Origin: Vibrio sp. LaRot3
GTDB taxonomy: Bacteria; Pseudomonadota; Gammaproteobacteria; Enterobacterales; Vibrionaceae
DNA: 64,000 nt
Assembly: GCF_027587025.1 (NCBI RefSeq)
Contig: NZ_JAPPTI010000001.1
Coordinates: 434,001 to 498,000 of the forward strand
Direction of reading: 5' to 3'
The translations under genes were made by a program, and so were the position numbers. Numbering within the stretch: the stretch's first letter is position 1; the number at the start of each line of letters is the position of its first letter. This document shows, one piece after another, positions 19,484 to 32,620 of the stretch. The notes below the pieces were generated by a model. That model saw only the letters and a list, made by a program, of their open reading frames with translations, did not search any database and was not told where the DNA came from.

Positions 19484-20458
19484 TTATAGGTTTGAACCAA
19501 ATTGTTTTGCCGCATAGGCCACGCGCTCGGCAGGTTTTGGATACTCCGCCGGTGTGCCCATTGCTTCGATGTGTTTTAAGCGAGGCAGCAAACCAGAGCC
19601 GTTAGCAATTTGAATTGCCAATCCCGGGCGAGCATTCAACTCAAGTACCATTGGCCCTTCTTCTTTGTCTAACACCATGTCTGTACCCATGTAACCAAGG
19701 CCAGTCATTTCCCAAGCGCTAGAAGCCAGTATGAGCAAACGCTCCCAATGAGGAACTTGTAACGTCAGTAAGTCTTTACCAGTATCTGGATGATGGGTAA
19801 TCGGTTGGTCAAATTGAACCGCACGAATGGCGCGGCCTGTCGCTATATCTAACCCTACGCCGACTGCACCTTGGTGTAAGTTGGCTTTGCCATCAGATGC
19901 TGCCGTAGAGCAGCGCATCATGGCCATCACGGGGTAACCCTTAAAGACGATGATGCGGACATCTGGCACGCCTTCGTAGCTAAAGCCGTCAAAGCAGTCG
20001 TCGAACTTAATCAGGTTCTCAACGACAGCCACATCATTTTTACCGCCCAGAGAAAATAATCCCGCTAAGGCATTACTGATATGGCGCTCCACGTCTTCTT
20101 TGCCGATCGTCGATCCAGATGGCTTGGTGTACACGCCATCTTTGTGAGACGTAATGACTAAAATACCTTTACCACCACTGCCTTGGGCTGGTTTAATCAC
20201 AAAACCCGGCCACTCTTTCACCATGTCATGGATGGTTTTTACTTCAGCTTGATTATTGATCACACCAATCAGCTTAGGAACGGTTGCACCTGCTGCTTGG
20301 GCGATAATTTTGGTTTTTAACTTATCGTCTACTAAAGGGTATTTAGAGCGATCATTATAACGACCAATGTAACTGTGGTTACGTTGGTTCATGCCCATAA
20401 TACCCTTGTGGCGTAGCTTATAGGGTGAAGTAAAGCGCTCTTTGATAGCGGAAAACAT
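19484..20458 (-). CDS. RimK-like ATP-grasp ligase (alpha-L-glutamate ligase-like)
   Basis: A 324-residue ATP-grasp enzyme. GFVIKPAQGSGGKGILVI is the nucleotide-binding loop and LELNARPGLAIQIAN is the metal-binding end of the fold, both intact. Family members join an amino acid, often glutamate, to a carboxylate or peptide. The substrate here is unknown. It is the last gene of a tight operon, 3 bases after the 7TM transglutaminase-like gene and behind a retropepsin-like lipoprotein gene. This triad recurs in gammaproteobacteria, which suggests ligation and cleavage of one envelope-linked substrate; that role is inferred. Confidence 0.85.
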   Translation of the reverse strand: MFSAIKERFTSPYKLRHKGIMGMNQRNHSYIGRYNDRSKYPLVDDKLKTKIIAQAAGATVPKLIGVINNQAEVKTIHDMVKEWPGFVIKPAQGSGGKGILVITSHKDGVYTKPSGSTIGKEDVERHISNALAGLFSLGGKNDVAVVENLIKFDDCFDGFSYEGVPDVRIIVFKGYPVMAMMRCSTAASDGKANLHQGAVGVGLDIATGRAIRAVQFDQPITHHPDTGKDLLTLQVPHWERLLILASSAWEMTGLGYMGTDMVLDKEEGPMVLELNARPGLAIQIANGSGLLPRLKHIEAMGTPAEYPKPAERVAYAAKQFGSNL

Positions 20459-20461
20459 AGG

Positions 20462-21967
20462 TTAGTCCTCAGCTAATGGCTTGAAGCGACGCAGTTCAGT
20501 GATGCGGTAACCCGTGTAAGTACCGAGTAGCAGAATGCCTGCCAATACGATCAGCTGTAGACCAATAAAGTTAAAGGTTAAGTGCTGAACGAACGGGTTC
20601 GTCATGGCTAGGTAAACCAAAACCGCTGTCAGTAGTGAACCGCCACCTTGCATGATGACTTCTTTAGGGCCTTCCTCTTCCCATAGAATAGACATACGTT
20701 CAATCGTCCAAGATAGGATGATCATTGGGAAGAAAGTAATGGATAGACCTTCGGTCAAACCAATCTTAAACGCCACCACGGTGAAGACGGAAATAATCAT
20801 GATTACCGTGATGATGACCGCGGATATCCGGGCAACCAGTAATAAGTTGAGTCTTGAAAGATAGCTACGGATAATCAAGCCCGTACCTACAATCAGCAAA
20901 AATCCGATGATACCGGTGACAAGCTGGGTCTGAACGAACGCCACTGCAATCAGAACGGGCATGAAAGTGCCTGACGTTTTAAGACCGACGATTACTCGCA
21001 AGAACACGACAATTAAAGCGCCAATTGGAATCAGCATGATGGTCTTAAACATCGCTTGCTCTTCTAGCGGCAAGCTATGAATCGATAGATTGAGTAGGCC
21101 ATCTGCTTGTACTTTATCTAATGTGGCTTGTTGAGGAGAGACCTCTTGCGCGATCATAGAAAAGTGCACTTGGCTGTTATTGCCGCCCATGATATCGAGC
21201 AGCGATACATTAGATTCGTCCCAAATTAAAATGTTTGGCGCGATAGTCTGTGCTGAACTTTTTGGGTTGAATAGGTGCCATTGACCATCTTGCCAAACTT
21301 GGTTCATGTGTTGAATCGCTTGGCGGCGGCGGCCATCTTCTAGCTCAATAACCCCAACAATTTTGCTAGGAATATTGCTTAGCGCTAATACCTTATCTAC
21401 CGCTTCGACTTTTGACATGTTGTTAAGCAGTAGAGCTGCGTTCTGGCTATCGCCATCGTTGATCTGTTTGATCAACTCACGCGCGAAAGTGATGTTATCT
21501 GCGGAGCGTTTGTTCGCTCGCTCAATCAATGCGATCGCTGCGGCTTCTGCTGGGCCATCAAATGTAGGCGTGATGATTTCTTCGCTCGGCGGGATAGGGT
21601 CAACCTTGGCTTGTGGGTCAACTAAAAACTGAGCTTTGTAGTAAATCGTCTCTGAGCCGGTAGCGTGACGTACCGACCATTCTGCGCGGCGGCCTGCATC
21701 AGAGTTAACGTAAGCAACGCCATAACCCGGAGAGGAAGAAGATTCACTGACTAGGGTAAATCCCGTTTGTGTATCCGGCACTGCAAGAGAGGCTTTTACC
21801 GGTTTTGCTTGTGCGTCAAATTCAACACGCGCTTCAATATCCCATACTTGGCGTGTTTCGCCTGGTGTCCATGGCACACCGTAGTTTTGGTGTCTAAAAA
21901 TACTGAGCGTAATGCCGACGATAATAAGCAGCACTACGGAAATATAAAACGGGACTTTCGAGGTCAT
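20462..21967 (-). CDS. Inactive transglutaminase-like protein fused to 7 membrane helices
   Basis: A 501-residue protein. An N-terminal membrane anchor (7-25) is followed by a periplasmic region of about 270 residues. The second half has about seven membrane segments (roughly 305-490: MLIPIGALIVVFLRVIVGLK...LIVLAGILLLGTYTGYRI). The periplasmic part contains a transglutaminase-like stretch (DKVLALSNIPSKIVGVI... VWQDGQWHLFNPKS), but the position of the catalytic Cys is not a cysteine and the usual Asp is Asn, so it looks catalytically dead. It may bind a peptide and pass a signal or substrate across the membrane. Confidence 0.85.
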   Translation of the reverse strand: MTSKVPFYISVVLLIIVGITLSIFRHQNYGVPWTPGETRQVWDIEARVEFDAQAKPVKASLAVPDTQTGFTLVSESSSSPGYGVAYVNSDAGRRAEWSVRHATGSETIYYKAQFLVDPQAKVDPIPPSEEIITPTFDGPAEAAAIALIERANKRSADNITFARELIKQINDGDSQNAALLLNNMSKVEAVDKVLALSNIPSKIVGVIELEDGRRRQAIQHMNQVWQDGQWHLFNPKSSAQTIAPNILIWDESNVSLLDIMGGNNSQVHFSMIAQEVSPQQATLDKVQADGLLNLSIHSLPLEEQAMFKTIMLIPIGALIVVFLRVIVGLKTSGTFMPVLIAVAFVQTQLVTGIIGFLLIVGTGLIIRSYLSRLNLLLVARISAVIITVIMIISVFTVVAFKIGLTEGLSITFFPMIILSWTIERMSILWEEEGPKEVIMQGGGSLLTAVLVYLAMTNPFVQHLTFNFIGLQLIVLAGILLLGTYTGYRITELRRFKPLAED

Positions 21968-21975
21968 AAATAGCC

Positions 21976-22722
21976 TTATTTTTTCTGTTCTTCTGCTGAT
22001 TGAACGTATTTTTTGCTGACATCAACAACGGCGATATCGCGAATAAACTCACGACCTAACAGAATTGGGTTACTCATTTGAGAACGGTCAGCCAAAGTAA
22101 ACTGTGCTTTTTCATGAATGCTGCCCACTTTTACCCAAAGTTCGATAACGGCGCGGCGTTCCACTTCTTCATTGGTTGATTGGCGAATTTTCACGAAACG
22201 GATGACGGGTGCTTCAATCCAGTTTTCGTCGTTCATTGGAGTAGAGCCATCAGAGAGGTGGAAGCGCACCCAGTTTTTACCGTTGCGTTCAAATTGTTCG
22301 ATGTCGATAGCGTTTAAAGAAGAGGTAGCTGCGCCTGTGTCTACACGCGCTTCGAATGTTTGGTCGATTGCATCAATGGTGACTTTTTCTATCTCACCTA
22401 ACACGACACTTTGAGATGTTTTTGCTGGCGTCGCTTTGACGACGGGTGCGGCAGATTGAGAGTCATGGCTTTTGATGCGAGCAAGCGTCGTTTTATGGTA
22501 AGAGCGGGCTTGAGAGTCGAGCGAAGTCACTTGTTGCTCTAAGCGCTCGATTTGCTGCGCTTGAGAGACTAATTGCTGATTGAGCGACTCTATTTGAGTT
22601 GAAATATTGGTCTCTACCGCATTGATGGCGGTGAGAGTTTGCTGGGTGTTTTGTTCACTGTTGGTTAGCGTGCATCCGGAAAGAAGCGCGATAGCCAAAA
22701 AAGGGGTTAATCGGATCAACAT
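21976..22722 (-). CDS. Retropepsin-like (RimB / 'ATP-dependent zinc protease' type) lipoprotein
   Basis: 248 residues. The signal peptide ends in a lipobox (ALLSGC, lipid-modified Cys17), and Thr at +2 predicts the outer membrane. Residues 25-75 are a predicted coiled coil, then a low-complexity linker. The C-terminal domain (about 105-245) has the aspartic-protease motif DTGAATSSL with D128 and ends LGREFI, as in the retropepsin-like family once annotated as zinc protease. It is first in the operon and is followed after 8 bases by the 7TM gene. A periplasm-facing peptidase is inferred. Confidence 0.82.
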   Translation of the reverse strand: MLIRLTPFLAIALLSGCTLTNSEQNTQQTLTAINAVETNISTQIESLNQQLVSQAQQIERLEQQVTSLDSQARSYHKTTLARIKSHDSQSAAPVVKATPAKTSQSVVLGEIEKVTIDAIDQTFEARVDTGAATSSLNAIDIEQFERNGKNWVRFHLSDGSTPMNDENWIEAPVIRFVKIRQSTNEEVERRAVIELWVKVGSIHEKAQFTLADRSQMSNPILLGREFIRDIAVVDVSKKYVQSAEEQKK

Positions 22723-23051
22723 TCAAACGCCTACAGTTATTGTTATTAGTGCCGATGAAGCTCGTTTCATCAACTAAATGATAATAGTATGAGTTAATTA
22801 ACGTTTTGAGTTTAGACCAAGCAAAGCAAAACTACATAAATTGACGATCTTGCTGAGAGATTCTGCCAAAAATAGTGTGAAGTTAAAGGCCAAACTGCAA
22901 ACAAAATAAGGATGCAAAAAATGCATCCTTATATTTTTCAGATAGATTAAACATCTGGCCAGAATTGTACGTTAAATCAATGTCAAATGTGTAGGTGTGA
23001 TTCAACTTTAGCGACTAAATCTCTCGCGTAGAGAGAAATCCGCGAATAAAT
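22723..23051. other. Intergenic region between the retropepsin operon and cmoB
   Basis: 329 bases with no gene. The right part holds the cmoB terminator. The left part must carry the minus-strand promoter of the retropepsin operon; a GTTAATTAAC palindrome lies near 22793-22802. I cannot place the promoter boxes with confidence. Confidence 0.4.
22906..22932. terminator. Strong hairpin downstream of cmoB
   Basis: Perfect 11-base stem ATAAGGATGCA/TGCATCCTTAT with a 5-base loop, about 120 bases after the cmoB stop. T-rich sequence lies on both sides. Confidence 0.65.
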
Positions 23052-24023
23052 TTATGGCTTGGTCGCGACTAAGATAGCGCGGCGTGGCGCAGGGTAGCCT
23101 TCAACCGTTTTCGATGGGTCGTTCGGATCGAGGTAATCGGGTAACGAGTTGTGTGTCATCCACTCCGTAGTGCGCTGCTCACCGATAGAGGTAACGTTTT
23201 CATCCTCAATGCGAACATCTTTAAAGCCAACTTGTTCTAACCAGACTTTTAGCGCTTTTGCTGATGGGAAGAAATACACATTGCGCATTTGAGCGTAACG
23301 ATCGATAGGAACAAGCACAGAGGTTTCGTCACCTTCGATAACTAAGGTTTCAAGTACCAACTCACCACCAGAGACCAGTTGATCTTTCAGTTGAATCAGA
23401 TGGTCAAGAGGAGAGCGACGGTGGTATAGCACACCCATGCTAAATACTGTGTCGAATGCTTCTAGTTTAGGTAGTTGTTCAATGCCAAGTGGCAGTAAGT
23501 GAGCACGCTGGTCATCACCCATTAACTTACGGATGGCTTCAAACTGAATTAAGAATAGGTGCGATGGGTCAATCCCTACCGTTAAACGCGCACCTTCGCC
23601 GAGCATACGCCACATGTGGTAGCCATTACCACAACCGACATCAAGTACACTGCGGTTCTTAAGTGGAGAGATGTGTGGAAGCACGCGATCCCATTTCCAA
23701 TCACTGCGCCACTCGGTATCAATATGAATGCCATGAACCGTATATGGGCCTTTGCGCCATGGGTGGAAAGTGCGTAGTAAGCTTTCCAATTTCTTCTGTT
23801 CGCCAATGTGGAACGGGGTGTCGTTGGTGAGAGTGACCGAGTTTTTAATGTCAATCTGATCAGGCGCACCTTGTGGGATTTTGTTCAGTGCTTTAACCCA
23901 ACGACCAAAGTCACCGTGCTCTGCGTTTTGCCAATCCGTTAGCTGTTGAGGTAGTACGTTTAGCCAAGGTTGAAGACGAGTGTCTTGGGCAATAAGTTGG
24001 TAAAAATTTGCAAAGTTAAACAT
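23052..24023 (-). CDS. cmoB: tRNA U34 carboxymethyltransferase CmoB
   Basis: 323 residues, the E. coli length. It transfers a carboxymethyl group from carboxy-SAM to 5-hydroxyuridine at tRNA position 34, making cmo5[21 protein letters not shown] is diagnostic, [11 protein letters not shown] is the SAM motif, and [12 protein letters not shown] follows. It acts right after CmoA, which supplies carboxy-SAM and is encoded 95 bases upstream in the same direction. This allows decoding of A-, G- and U-ending codons by one tRNA. Confidence 0.95.
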   Translation of the reverse strand: MFNFANFYQLIAQDTRLQPWLNVLPQQLTDWQNAEHGDFGRWVKALNKIPQGAPDQIDIKNSVTLTNDTPFHIGEQKKLESLLRTFHPWRKGPYTVHGIHIDTEWRSDWKWDRVLPHISPLKNRSVLDVGCGNGYHMWRMLGEGARLTVGIDPSHLFLIQFEAIRKLMGDDQRAHLLPLGIEQLPKLEAFDTVFSMGVLYHRRSPLDHLIQLKDQLVSGGELVLETLVIEGDETSVLVPIDRYAQMRNVYFFPSAKALKVWLEQVGFKDVRIEDENVTSIGEQRTTEWMTHNSLPDYLDPNDPSKTVEGYPAPRRAILVATKP

Positions 24024-24118
24024 AGTGAGTTTATCGCTGAGTTAATTGTGTAAAAGTGTCATCTTGCGTTTCCCCTCCATTTGGGAAACAGGTTACGTCA
24101 TGTGCTTTTGAGTTGCGA

Positions 24119-24949
<831 letters not shown>

Positions 24950-24973
24950 TTATACCTAAGCCTGTCACTTTGG

Positions 24974-25858
24974 TTAAAATATGCTGATTTGATTGTTGCC
25001 CGCATGAGCTGGAAATTCAGCTAAATCGGGCAGGGCAGTCTGCTGCTGTAGCTGCTGGTAGAGTTGCAACGCAAGCTCTGGCGCGACGACATTATCAGAT
25101 GTGTGGATCATCACATAAGGGGTTAAGCCTTGCTCAATCCAATGGGGTAATTTGCTTAGCCATGGTTTGAAGAATGCGATGTTTTGCGCAGCTTCTGGGT
25201 AGCCAATAAATCGAATCATGGGCTGCTTCGCTGTCGCGATGGCATGTACGGGTACACGAGGTTTCTTTTGTTGTGCATCAAGCAAGGACTCATAGTGAGG
25301 ATGGCTTGGCTTAGCGACTTCAGAAAATACTGGGCGGCTATCCATAATGATGCGGTCATAGCCTTTTTCAATCAGCCATTGGTTGAGTGCTTTTTCCGCC
25401 TCTCCTTTGGCAAAAAACTCTGGGTGTCGAACCTCAACCCCAATTGGGAAACCGGGCGGAAACAGCTCACAGAAACGTTTTAGCTGAGGGAGGTGTTCGG
25501 GGCCAAATGCAGCAGGTAATTGAATGGTCCACTGACCTATTCTGTCATGCAGTGGCGCCATGATTAGCATGAACTCTTTCAGTTGCGCTTGGCAACCGCG
25601 CAACATTTGTTGGTGGGTAATGGCTTTTGGCAGTTTAAAGGTAAATTTAAACTGTTCATGAGTTGCGTCTTTCCAGTTTTTTACCGTTTGACCATTAGGC
25701 GTTGCGTAGAAAGTGGTATTGCCTTCAACGGTATGAAACACCTGTGCGTATTTGGCTAATCTTTCTGCAGGCTTAGTGCCCGAGCCATAAAAGCCTTGTT
25801 GCCAGTTGTTGTGTGACCACATGGTCAAGCCTAGTCGAAGTGGTAAAGAGTCCATCAT
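24974..25858 (-). CDS. yecE: DUF72 protein YecE
   Basis: A 294-residue cytoplasmic TIM-barrel-like DUF72 protein. LGLTMWSHNNWQQGFYGSG opens the domain; FHTVEGNTTFYATP and FTFKLPKAITH follow, and the C-terminus has MIHTSDNVVAPELALQL. The biochemical function is not established. It is divergent from aspS and upstream of cmoAB, as in enterobacteria. Two adjacent ATG codons open the frame and the Shine-Dalgarno is weak, so the exact start is uncertain by one codon. Confidence 0.85.
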   Translation of the reverse strand: MMDSLPLRLGLTMWSHNNWQQGFYGSGTKPAERLAKYAQVFHTVEGNTTFYATPNGQTVKNWKDATHEQFKFTFKLPKAITHQQMLRGCQAQLKEFMLIMAPLHDRIGQWTIQLPAAFGPEHLPQLKRFCELFPPGFPIGVEVRHPEFFAKGEAEKALNQWLIEKGYDRIIMDSRPVFSEVAKPSHPHYESLLDAQQKKPRVPVHAIATAKQPMIRFIGYPEAAQNIAFFKPWLSKLPHWIEQGLTPYVMIHTSDNVVAPELALQLYQQLQQQTALPDLAEFPAHAGNNQISIF

Positions 25859-26129
25859 AAGTTAGCCATCAATTTCCCTGCGTATACTCTACGAGAGTTT
25901 TGTAGATTGGAACAGTTTCGAGCTATAATCGCGCCAACTTTTCTTGCTCGGGTTAGTTTTTTGAACACTTGTTGTGCTAAAAAACGTCAAAGCAAGATAA
26001 ATCGCAATAAATTGTATGTTGAATGGTCGATTTTCCATGACTTTCAGCGTATAAATGGAACTTTGATCTGTCGGAAAAAGATGTTCGGCAGATGGTATTA
26101 ACAATATTAGAGAGATTGGGAATTTCATT

Positions 26130-27920
26130 ATGCGTACCCATTACTGTGGTCACCTGAACAAGTCCCTTGCAGGACAAACTGTAGAACTTTGCGGCTGGGT
26201 TAACCGTCGCCGTGATTTAGGCGGTCTTATTTTTATCGATATGCGAGATCGTGAAGGCATCGTTCAGGTAGTTGTTGATCCAGATATGGCAGATGCGTAT
26301 GAAGTGGCTAACACACTTCGTAATGAATTCTGTATCAAACTAACCGGTGAAGTTCGTGTTCGTCCAGACAGCCAAGTAAACAAAGACATGGCAACGGGTG
26401 AAGTTGAGATTCTGGCTAAAGGTCTTGAAATCATCAACCGCAGCGATGTTCTGCCTCTAGACTTCAACCAAAAGAACTCAGAAGAGCAGCGTCTAAAATA
26501 CCGTTACCTAGACCTACGTCGTCCAGAAATGAGCGATCGCATCAAGCTACGTGCTAAAGCTTCAAGCTTCGTTCGTCGCTTCCTAGATGACAACGGTTTC
26601 TTAGACATTGAAACACCAGTACTAACTAAAGCGACGCCAGAAGGCGCACGTGACTACCTAGTACCTAGTCGTGTTCACAAAGGTTCGTTCTACGCGCTTC
26701 CTCAATCTCCACAGCTATTCAAACAGCTGCTAATGATGTCTGGTTTCGACCGCTACTACCAAATCGTTAAGTGTTTCCGTGATGAAGACTTGCGTGCTGA
26801 CCGTCAACCAGAGTTCACTCAGATCGATATCGAAACGTCATTCATGACGGCTGAGCAAGTTCGTGCAACCACTGAAAAGATGGTTCGTGATATGTGGCAA
26901 GAGCTTCTAAATGTTGATTTAGGCGAGTTCCCAATCATGCCATTCTCTGAAGCGATGCGTCGTTTCGGTTCTGATAAGCCTGATCTACGTAACCCTCTAG
27001 AGCTAGTAGACGTTGCTGATCTAGTAAAAGACGTAGAATTCAAAGTATTCTCTGGCCCTGCGAACGACGAAAAAGGTCGCGTTGCGGTAATTCGTGTACC
27101 AGGTGGTGCGTCACTGACTCGTAAGCAAATTGATGGCTACGGTGAGTTTGTCGGCATCTACGGCGCGAAAGGCCTAGCATGGATGAAGGTTAACGACCGT
27201 GCAGCAGGCATGGAAGGTATCCAGTCTCCAGTGGCTAAATTCCTAAATGAAGAAGTGATCAACGGTATTCTAGAGCGTACTGGCGCAGAATCTGGCGACA
27301 TCATTCTATTCGGTGCAGATAAAGCTAATACAGTATCTGAAGCGATGGGTGCACTGCGTCTGAAACTAGGTAATGACCTAGAGCTAACAGACGAAAATGC
27401 TTGGGCTCCGCTATGGGTTGTTGACTTCCCAATGTTTGAAGAAGACGACGAAGGCAACCTACACGCAATGCATCACCCATTCACATCTCCTCTAGGTGTG
27501 ACGGCAGAAGAGCTAAAAGCGAACCCAGCAGCTGCGAACTCTAACGCATACGACATGGTGTTAAACGGCTACGAAGTGGGCGGCGGTTCTGTACGTATCC
27601 ACAACGCTGAAATGCAATCTGCGGTATTCGATATCCTAGGTATTGAAGCAGACGAGCAACAAGCTAAGTTTGGTTTCCTACTAGACGCACTTAAGTTTGG
27701 TACGCCACCACACGCTGGTCTTGCATTCGGTCTTGACCGTCTAGTGATGCTACTTTGTGGCACTGAGAACATTCGTGACGTTATCGCGTTCCCGAAAACA
27801 ACCAATGCTTCTTGTCTACTCACTGACGCGCCAAGCCTTGCTAACCCAGCAGCGCTTGAAGAGCTAGCAATCGCAGTAACCGCTGCGAAAGACAAAGCAG
27901 AAGAAAAAGACGCAGAATAA
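26130..27920 (+). CDS. aspS: Aspartyl-tRNA synthetase
   Basis: 596 residues, bacterial (D-type) AspRS that charges tRNA-Asp. It has an N-terminal OB anticodon-binding domain (1-105: [20 protein letters not shown]...) and the class II catalytic core. Motif 2 is [20 protein letters not shown] and motif 3 is [12 protein letters not shown]; the bacterial GAD insertion is in between. An AGAGAGATTGGGAA stretch precedes the ATG. Codon use is strongly biased, as in highly expressed genes. A terminator follows. Confidence 0.96.
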   Translation: MRTHYCGHLNKSLAGQTVELCGWVNRRRDLGGLIFIDMRDREGIVQVVVDPDMADAYEVANTLRNEFCIKLTGEVRVRPDSQVNKDMATGEVEILAKGLEIINRSDVLPLDFNQKNSEEQRLKYRYLDLRRPEMSDRIKLRAKASSFVRRFLDDNGFLDIETPVLTKATPEGARDYLVPSRVHKGSFYALPQSPQLFKQLLMMSGFDRYYQIVKCFRDEDLRADRQPEFTQIDIETSFMTAEQVRATTEKMVRDMWQELLNVDLGEFPIMPFSEAMRRFGSDKPDLRNPLELVDVADLVKDVEFKVFSGPANDEKGRVAVIRVPGGASLTRKQIDGYGEFVGIYGAKGLAWMKVNDRAAGMEGIQSPVAKFLNEEVINGILERTGAESGDIILFGADKANTVSEAMGALRLKLGNDLELTDENAWAPLWVVDFPMFEEDDEGNLHAMHHPFTSPLGVTAEELKANPAAANSNAYDMVLNGYEVGGGSVRIHNAEMQSAVFDILGIEADEQQAKFGFLLDALKFGTPPHAGLAFGLDRLVMLLCGTENIRDVIAFPKTTNASCLLTDAPSLANPAALEELAIAVTAAKDKAEEKDAE

Positions 27921-27941
27921 TCATCAGCGTTAAATGAAATT

Positions 27942-27974
27942 GAAAAAGCCACTTGCTCGCAAGTGGCTTTTTTT
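27942..27974. terminator. Bidirectional terminator between aspS and the BLUF gene
   Basis: AGCCACTTGC/GCAAGTGGCT stem flanked by A5 and T7, so it can serve both convergent transcripts. Confidence 0.88.
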
Positions 27975-28006
27975 ATGCAAGTTCTAAGTAGGTGTGCAAT
28001 ATTGGC

Positions 28007-28420
28007 TTAGCCTGCGCTACTGGCTGTGTGCTCAGTTTTAAATTCGTTAGGGTAGAGGAAAAGGGTGCGCTCTTTGAGGTACTCAAACCACTTTAGTTTG
28101 TCGGTTTTCATTAGCATGCTAACCATTTCATCGTCATCAATGTAGACATGGCCCATATCCCATTCTTGATATAAACGCTGTGAAATGTCCGATTCAAGGA
28201 GTGTGGTTACATTGGTGTGGCGAGGATCTTGGGAAATCACCGCATAAAGGTCATCTATCTCTTTATCACCCCCTTCGATATATTGAATAAAACCGGAAGA
28301 GTGAGACATCAAAAATCCAGTAATACCTAGCCTTGAGTTCTTTTCGATGGCCGCTTTAAGAAGTGAGTTTATGTCGATGTTACCTAGCTTTGAATCACTA
28401 CTGTAGAGAACGAATTTCAT
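28007..28420 (-). CDS. BLUF-domain blue-light photoreceptor
   Basis: 137 residues, essentially one BLUF domain (1-95) plus a 40-residue C-terminal cap. All residues known to form the flavin photocycle site in AppA-type BLUF proteins are present at matching spacing: Tyr6, Asn28, Gln46 (GFIQYIEG), Trp87 and Met89 (EWDMG). The protein should bind FAD and sense blue light. It has no output domain of its own. Its ATG overlaps the stop of the upstream diguanylate cyclase gene (ATGA), so the two are probably made together and may act as one split sensor-cyclase; that partnership is inferred. Confidence 0.9.
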   Translation of the reverse strand: MKFVLYSSDSKLGNIDINSLLKAAIEKNSRLGITGFLMSHSSGFIQYIEGGDKEIDDLYAVISQDPRHTNVTTLLESDISQRLYQEWDMGHVYIDDDEMVSMLMKTDKLKWFEYLKERTLFLYPNEFKTEHTASSAG

Positions 28421-29142
28421 GTTACTTTCCTTTTGTCTTTATACATTAAGGAGTCGGCGACTTTAATTGTTTTAAATAGGTCGAGATCCTCGTTGTATGC
28501 CCAGCCCACACTGTACGCAATGTCATCGTCTAGATGGTCGTTGATGCGATTGATAAGTTGATGTGGTTCGATGTGATTTCTCAGCAAAATAATGATGAAC
28601 TCGTCACCACCGTACCTAAACACTAAGTCATTAATACGGACACTGTGTTCAAGTGCCGCTGAGAAAGATTTGAGAACGCGATTACCATAATCGTGCCCAT
28701 AGGTATCGTTGATCAGTTTGAAACCATCTAAGTCAAAGAAGAAGCACTGGAAGTGCTCCTTGGAGAGTCGTTCTTCGAGTGATTTGAGGTAATTAAAGGT
28801 CAGTGCACCAGTCAGATTATCTTTCATGGTGATGTCTTTCATTATACTGGTGTTGAATCGCAGCAGTTCAATGTATTTGATTCCCATGTTGCGATAGGTA
28901 TTCGCATCGACATCCAAATCAAAAGCAAACTTGGCCGAATGGTAAATAATGTCGATTTTTTTATCGATAGTTCTATTAGTAATTTCGTGTTGGTCAACGA
29001 GTTTGTTGTGACTTTCTTTGTCACTTAATAAGTAGCAAAGAATATCGTAGGAATAGCAAATATCGTTGAGCTCAATATCCTCTATATTTCCTTGAAGATA
29101 CTCCTTGATCATTGAACATTGTCTGATTAATTGGTTGTTCAT
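28417..29142 (-). CDS. GGDEF diguanylate cyclase
   Basis: 241 residues from ATG 29142. The N-terminal 100 residues are helical and match no domain I recognise. The GGDEF domain (about 105-241) has FFFDLDGFKLINDTYGHDYG, an intact active site YGGDEF (178-182) and an RxxD inhibitory site (RIND, 169-172) exactly five residues before it. It should therefore make c-di-GMP from GTP with product inhibition. There is no membrane segment. A GTG 19 codons upstream is an alternative start; neither has a good Shine-Dalgarno. The gene is translationally coupled to the BLUF gene. Confidence 0.88.
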   Translation of the reverse strand: MNNQLIRQCSMIKEYLQGNIEDIELNDICYSYDILCYLLSDKESHNKLVDQHEITNRTIDKKIDIIYHSAKFAFDLDVDANTYRNMGIKYIELLRFNTSIMKDITMKDNLTGALTFNYLKSLEERLSKEHFQCFFFDLDGFKLINDTYGHDYGNRVLKSFSAALEHSVRINDLVFRYGGDEFIIILLRNHIEPHQLINRINDHLDDDIAYSVGWAYNEDLDLFKTIKVADSLMYKDKRKVT

Positions 29143-29348
29143 TTTCGTTGTTAGAGTAGTGCGATCCGTTACACGTCTAGTAGCACAATTATTGCGCACT
29201 TAGTTGAGTATAGTAGAGAGACGAGCTATAGAAAGAGATTATTTTTGAGACAAAAGCTTGCTTAGAGTAAATGGCCAATTGGTTAAGCTGTTAATGGATA
29301 ATTGACTGTCGATAAGCAGGAAAATATAAGAGTTGGACTTAATATAAT

Positions 29349-29374
29349 GATGCCGCATGATATTACGCGGCATC
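29349..29374 (-). terminator. Probable terminator of rluE
   Basis: GATGCCGC/GCGGCATC stem with a 10-base loop, 26 bases beyond the stop. The following minus-strand bases are AT-rich (ATTATATT) but not a clean T run. Confidence 0.5.
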
Positions 29375-29399
29375 TTGTGAGGCTTTTAAGTTAGAAAGC

Positions 29400-30086
29400 T
29401 TAGATTTTGATTTCTCGCCATTGCCCGGGTTGAAGATCACCAAGTTTTATCTCCCCCATTGAATAGCGGATTAAGCGTAACGTAGGGTAGCCGATATTTG
29501 CGGTCATGCGGCGTACTTGTCGGTTGCGACCTTCAATAATAGTGATAGCTAACCAAGTGGTCGGAATGTTGGCACGAAAACGCACAGGAGGAGTGCGTTC
29601 CCAAATTTGTGGTTGTTCGATGACTTCGACTTTAGCGGGTAAGGTCATGCCATCTTTTAATTCTACACCTTGGCGCAGTTTATCCAGATCTTGCTCGCTT
29701 GGCGCGCCATCTACTTGAACCCAATAGGTCTTGGGAGATTTTGATTCAGGTTGGGTAAGCTTGGCTTGTAGAATTCCGTCATTGGTTAATACCATTAGGC
29801 CTTCGCTATCACGGTCAAGACGACCTGCCGCATAAACTTCTTTTACTAGAATAAAATCAGCCAGTGTTTTGCGTCCGTCACCATCGGTAAATTGGCTTAA
29901 CGTATCGAACGGTTTGTTAAAGATGATTACTTTGCGATCTTGTGGCGACACTCGTGGCTTGTTGGATTGCGGCTTTTTCTTTCTGTGAGTAGAAGAGTGC
30001 GGTCGGGCAGGGCCATTTCGTTTGAAACGCTTAGCTGGTGGCTTAGAAGATGTATTGGATGACTCACGACGCGAGCGAGGCTGCAT
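29400..30086 (-). CDS. rluE: 23S rRNA pseudouridine synthase RluE
   Basis: A 228-residue RsuA/RluE-type pseudouridine synthase. A basic, Ser/Pro-rich N-terminal tail (1-48) is followed by the catalytic domain: [29 protein letters not shown] with catalytic Asp91, and [10 protein letters not shown]. There is no S4 domain, which fits RluE. The known E. coli target is U2457 of 23S rRNA. In E. coli the gene is also divergent from icd. ATG 30086 has AGGG upstream; 33 open codons further upstream are unlikely to be translated. Confidence 0.9.
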   Translation of the reverse strand: MQPRSRRESSNTSSKPPAKRFKRNGPARPHSSTHRKKKPQSNKPRVSPQDRKVIIFNKPFDTLSQFTDGDGRKTLADFILVKEVYAAGRLDRDSEGLMVLTNDGILQAKLTQPESKSPKTYWVQVDGAPSEQDLDKLRQGVELKDGMTLPAKVEVIEQPQIWERTPPVRFRANIPTTWLAITIIEGRNRQVRRMTANIGYPTLRLIRYSMGEIKLGDLQPGQWREIKI

Positions 30087-30366
30087 GTTAACTACCCTGC
30101 AAAAATGTAAATAAAGTGTATGATTTGGTTTAAATAAATTCGGCTTTAAGCTATTATTTGCGCGCCAAAATCTGGATTGGCGCACAAGATAATAGACTAT
30201 TCTATCGATTTTGTTTAATTATAACGAAACGCTCTCAAGGATGTTGTTGAGTAAACAGCGAAAAAAGAGACACAAAAACGCAGACAAGTGAGGGGATGAA
30301 GCAATTAGCTTGTAAGCGACCACATATGCAGAGCCATTCATCCGACCGGCTTTGTAAGAACAATAG

Positions 30367-32601
<2,235 letters not shown>

Positions 32602-32620
32602 TCAAAGCTTAAAATGAACA

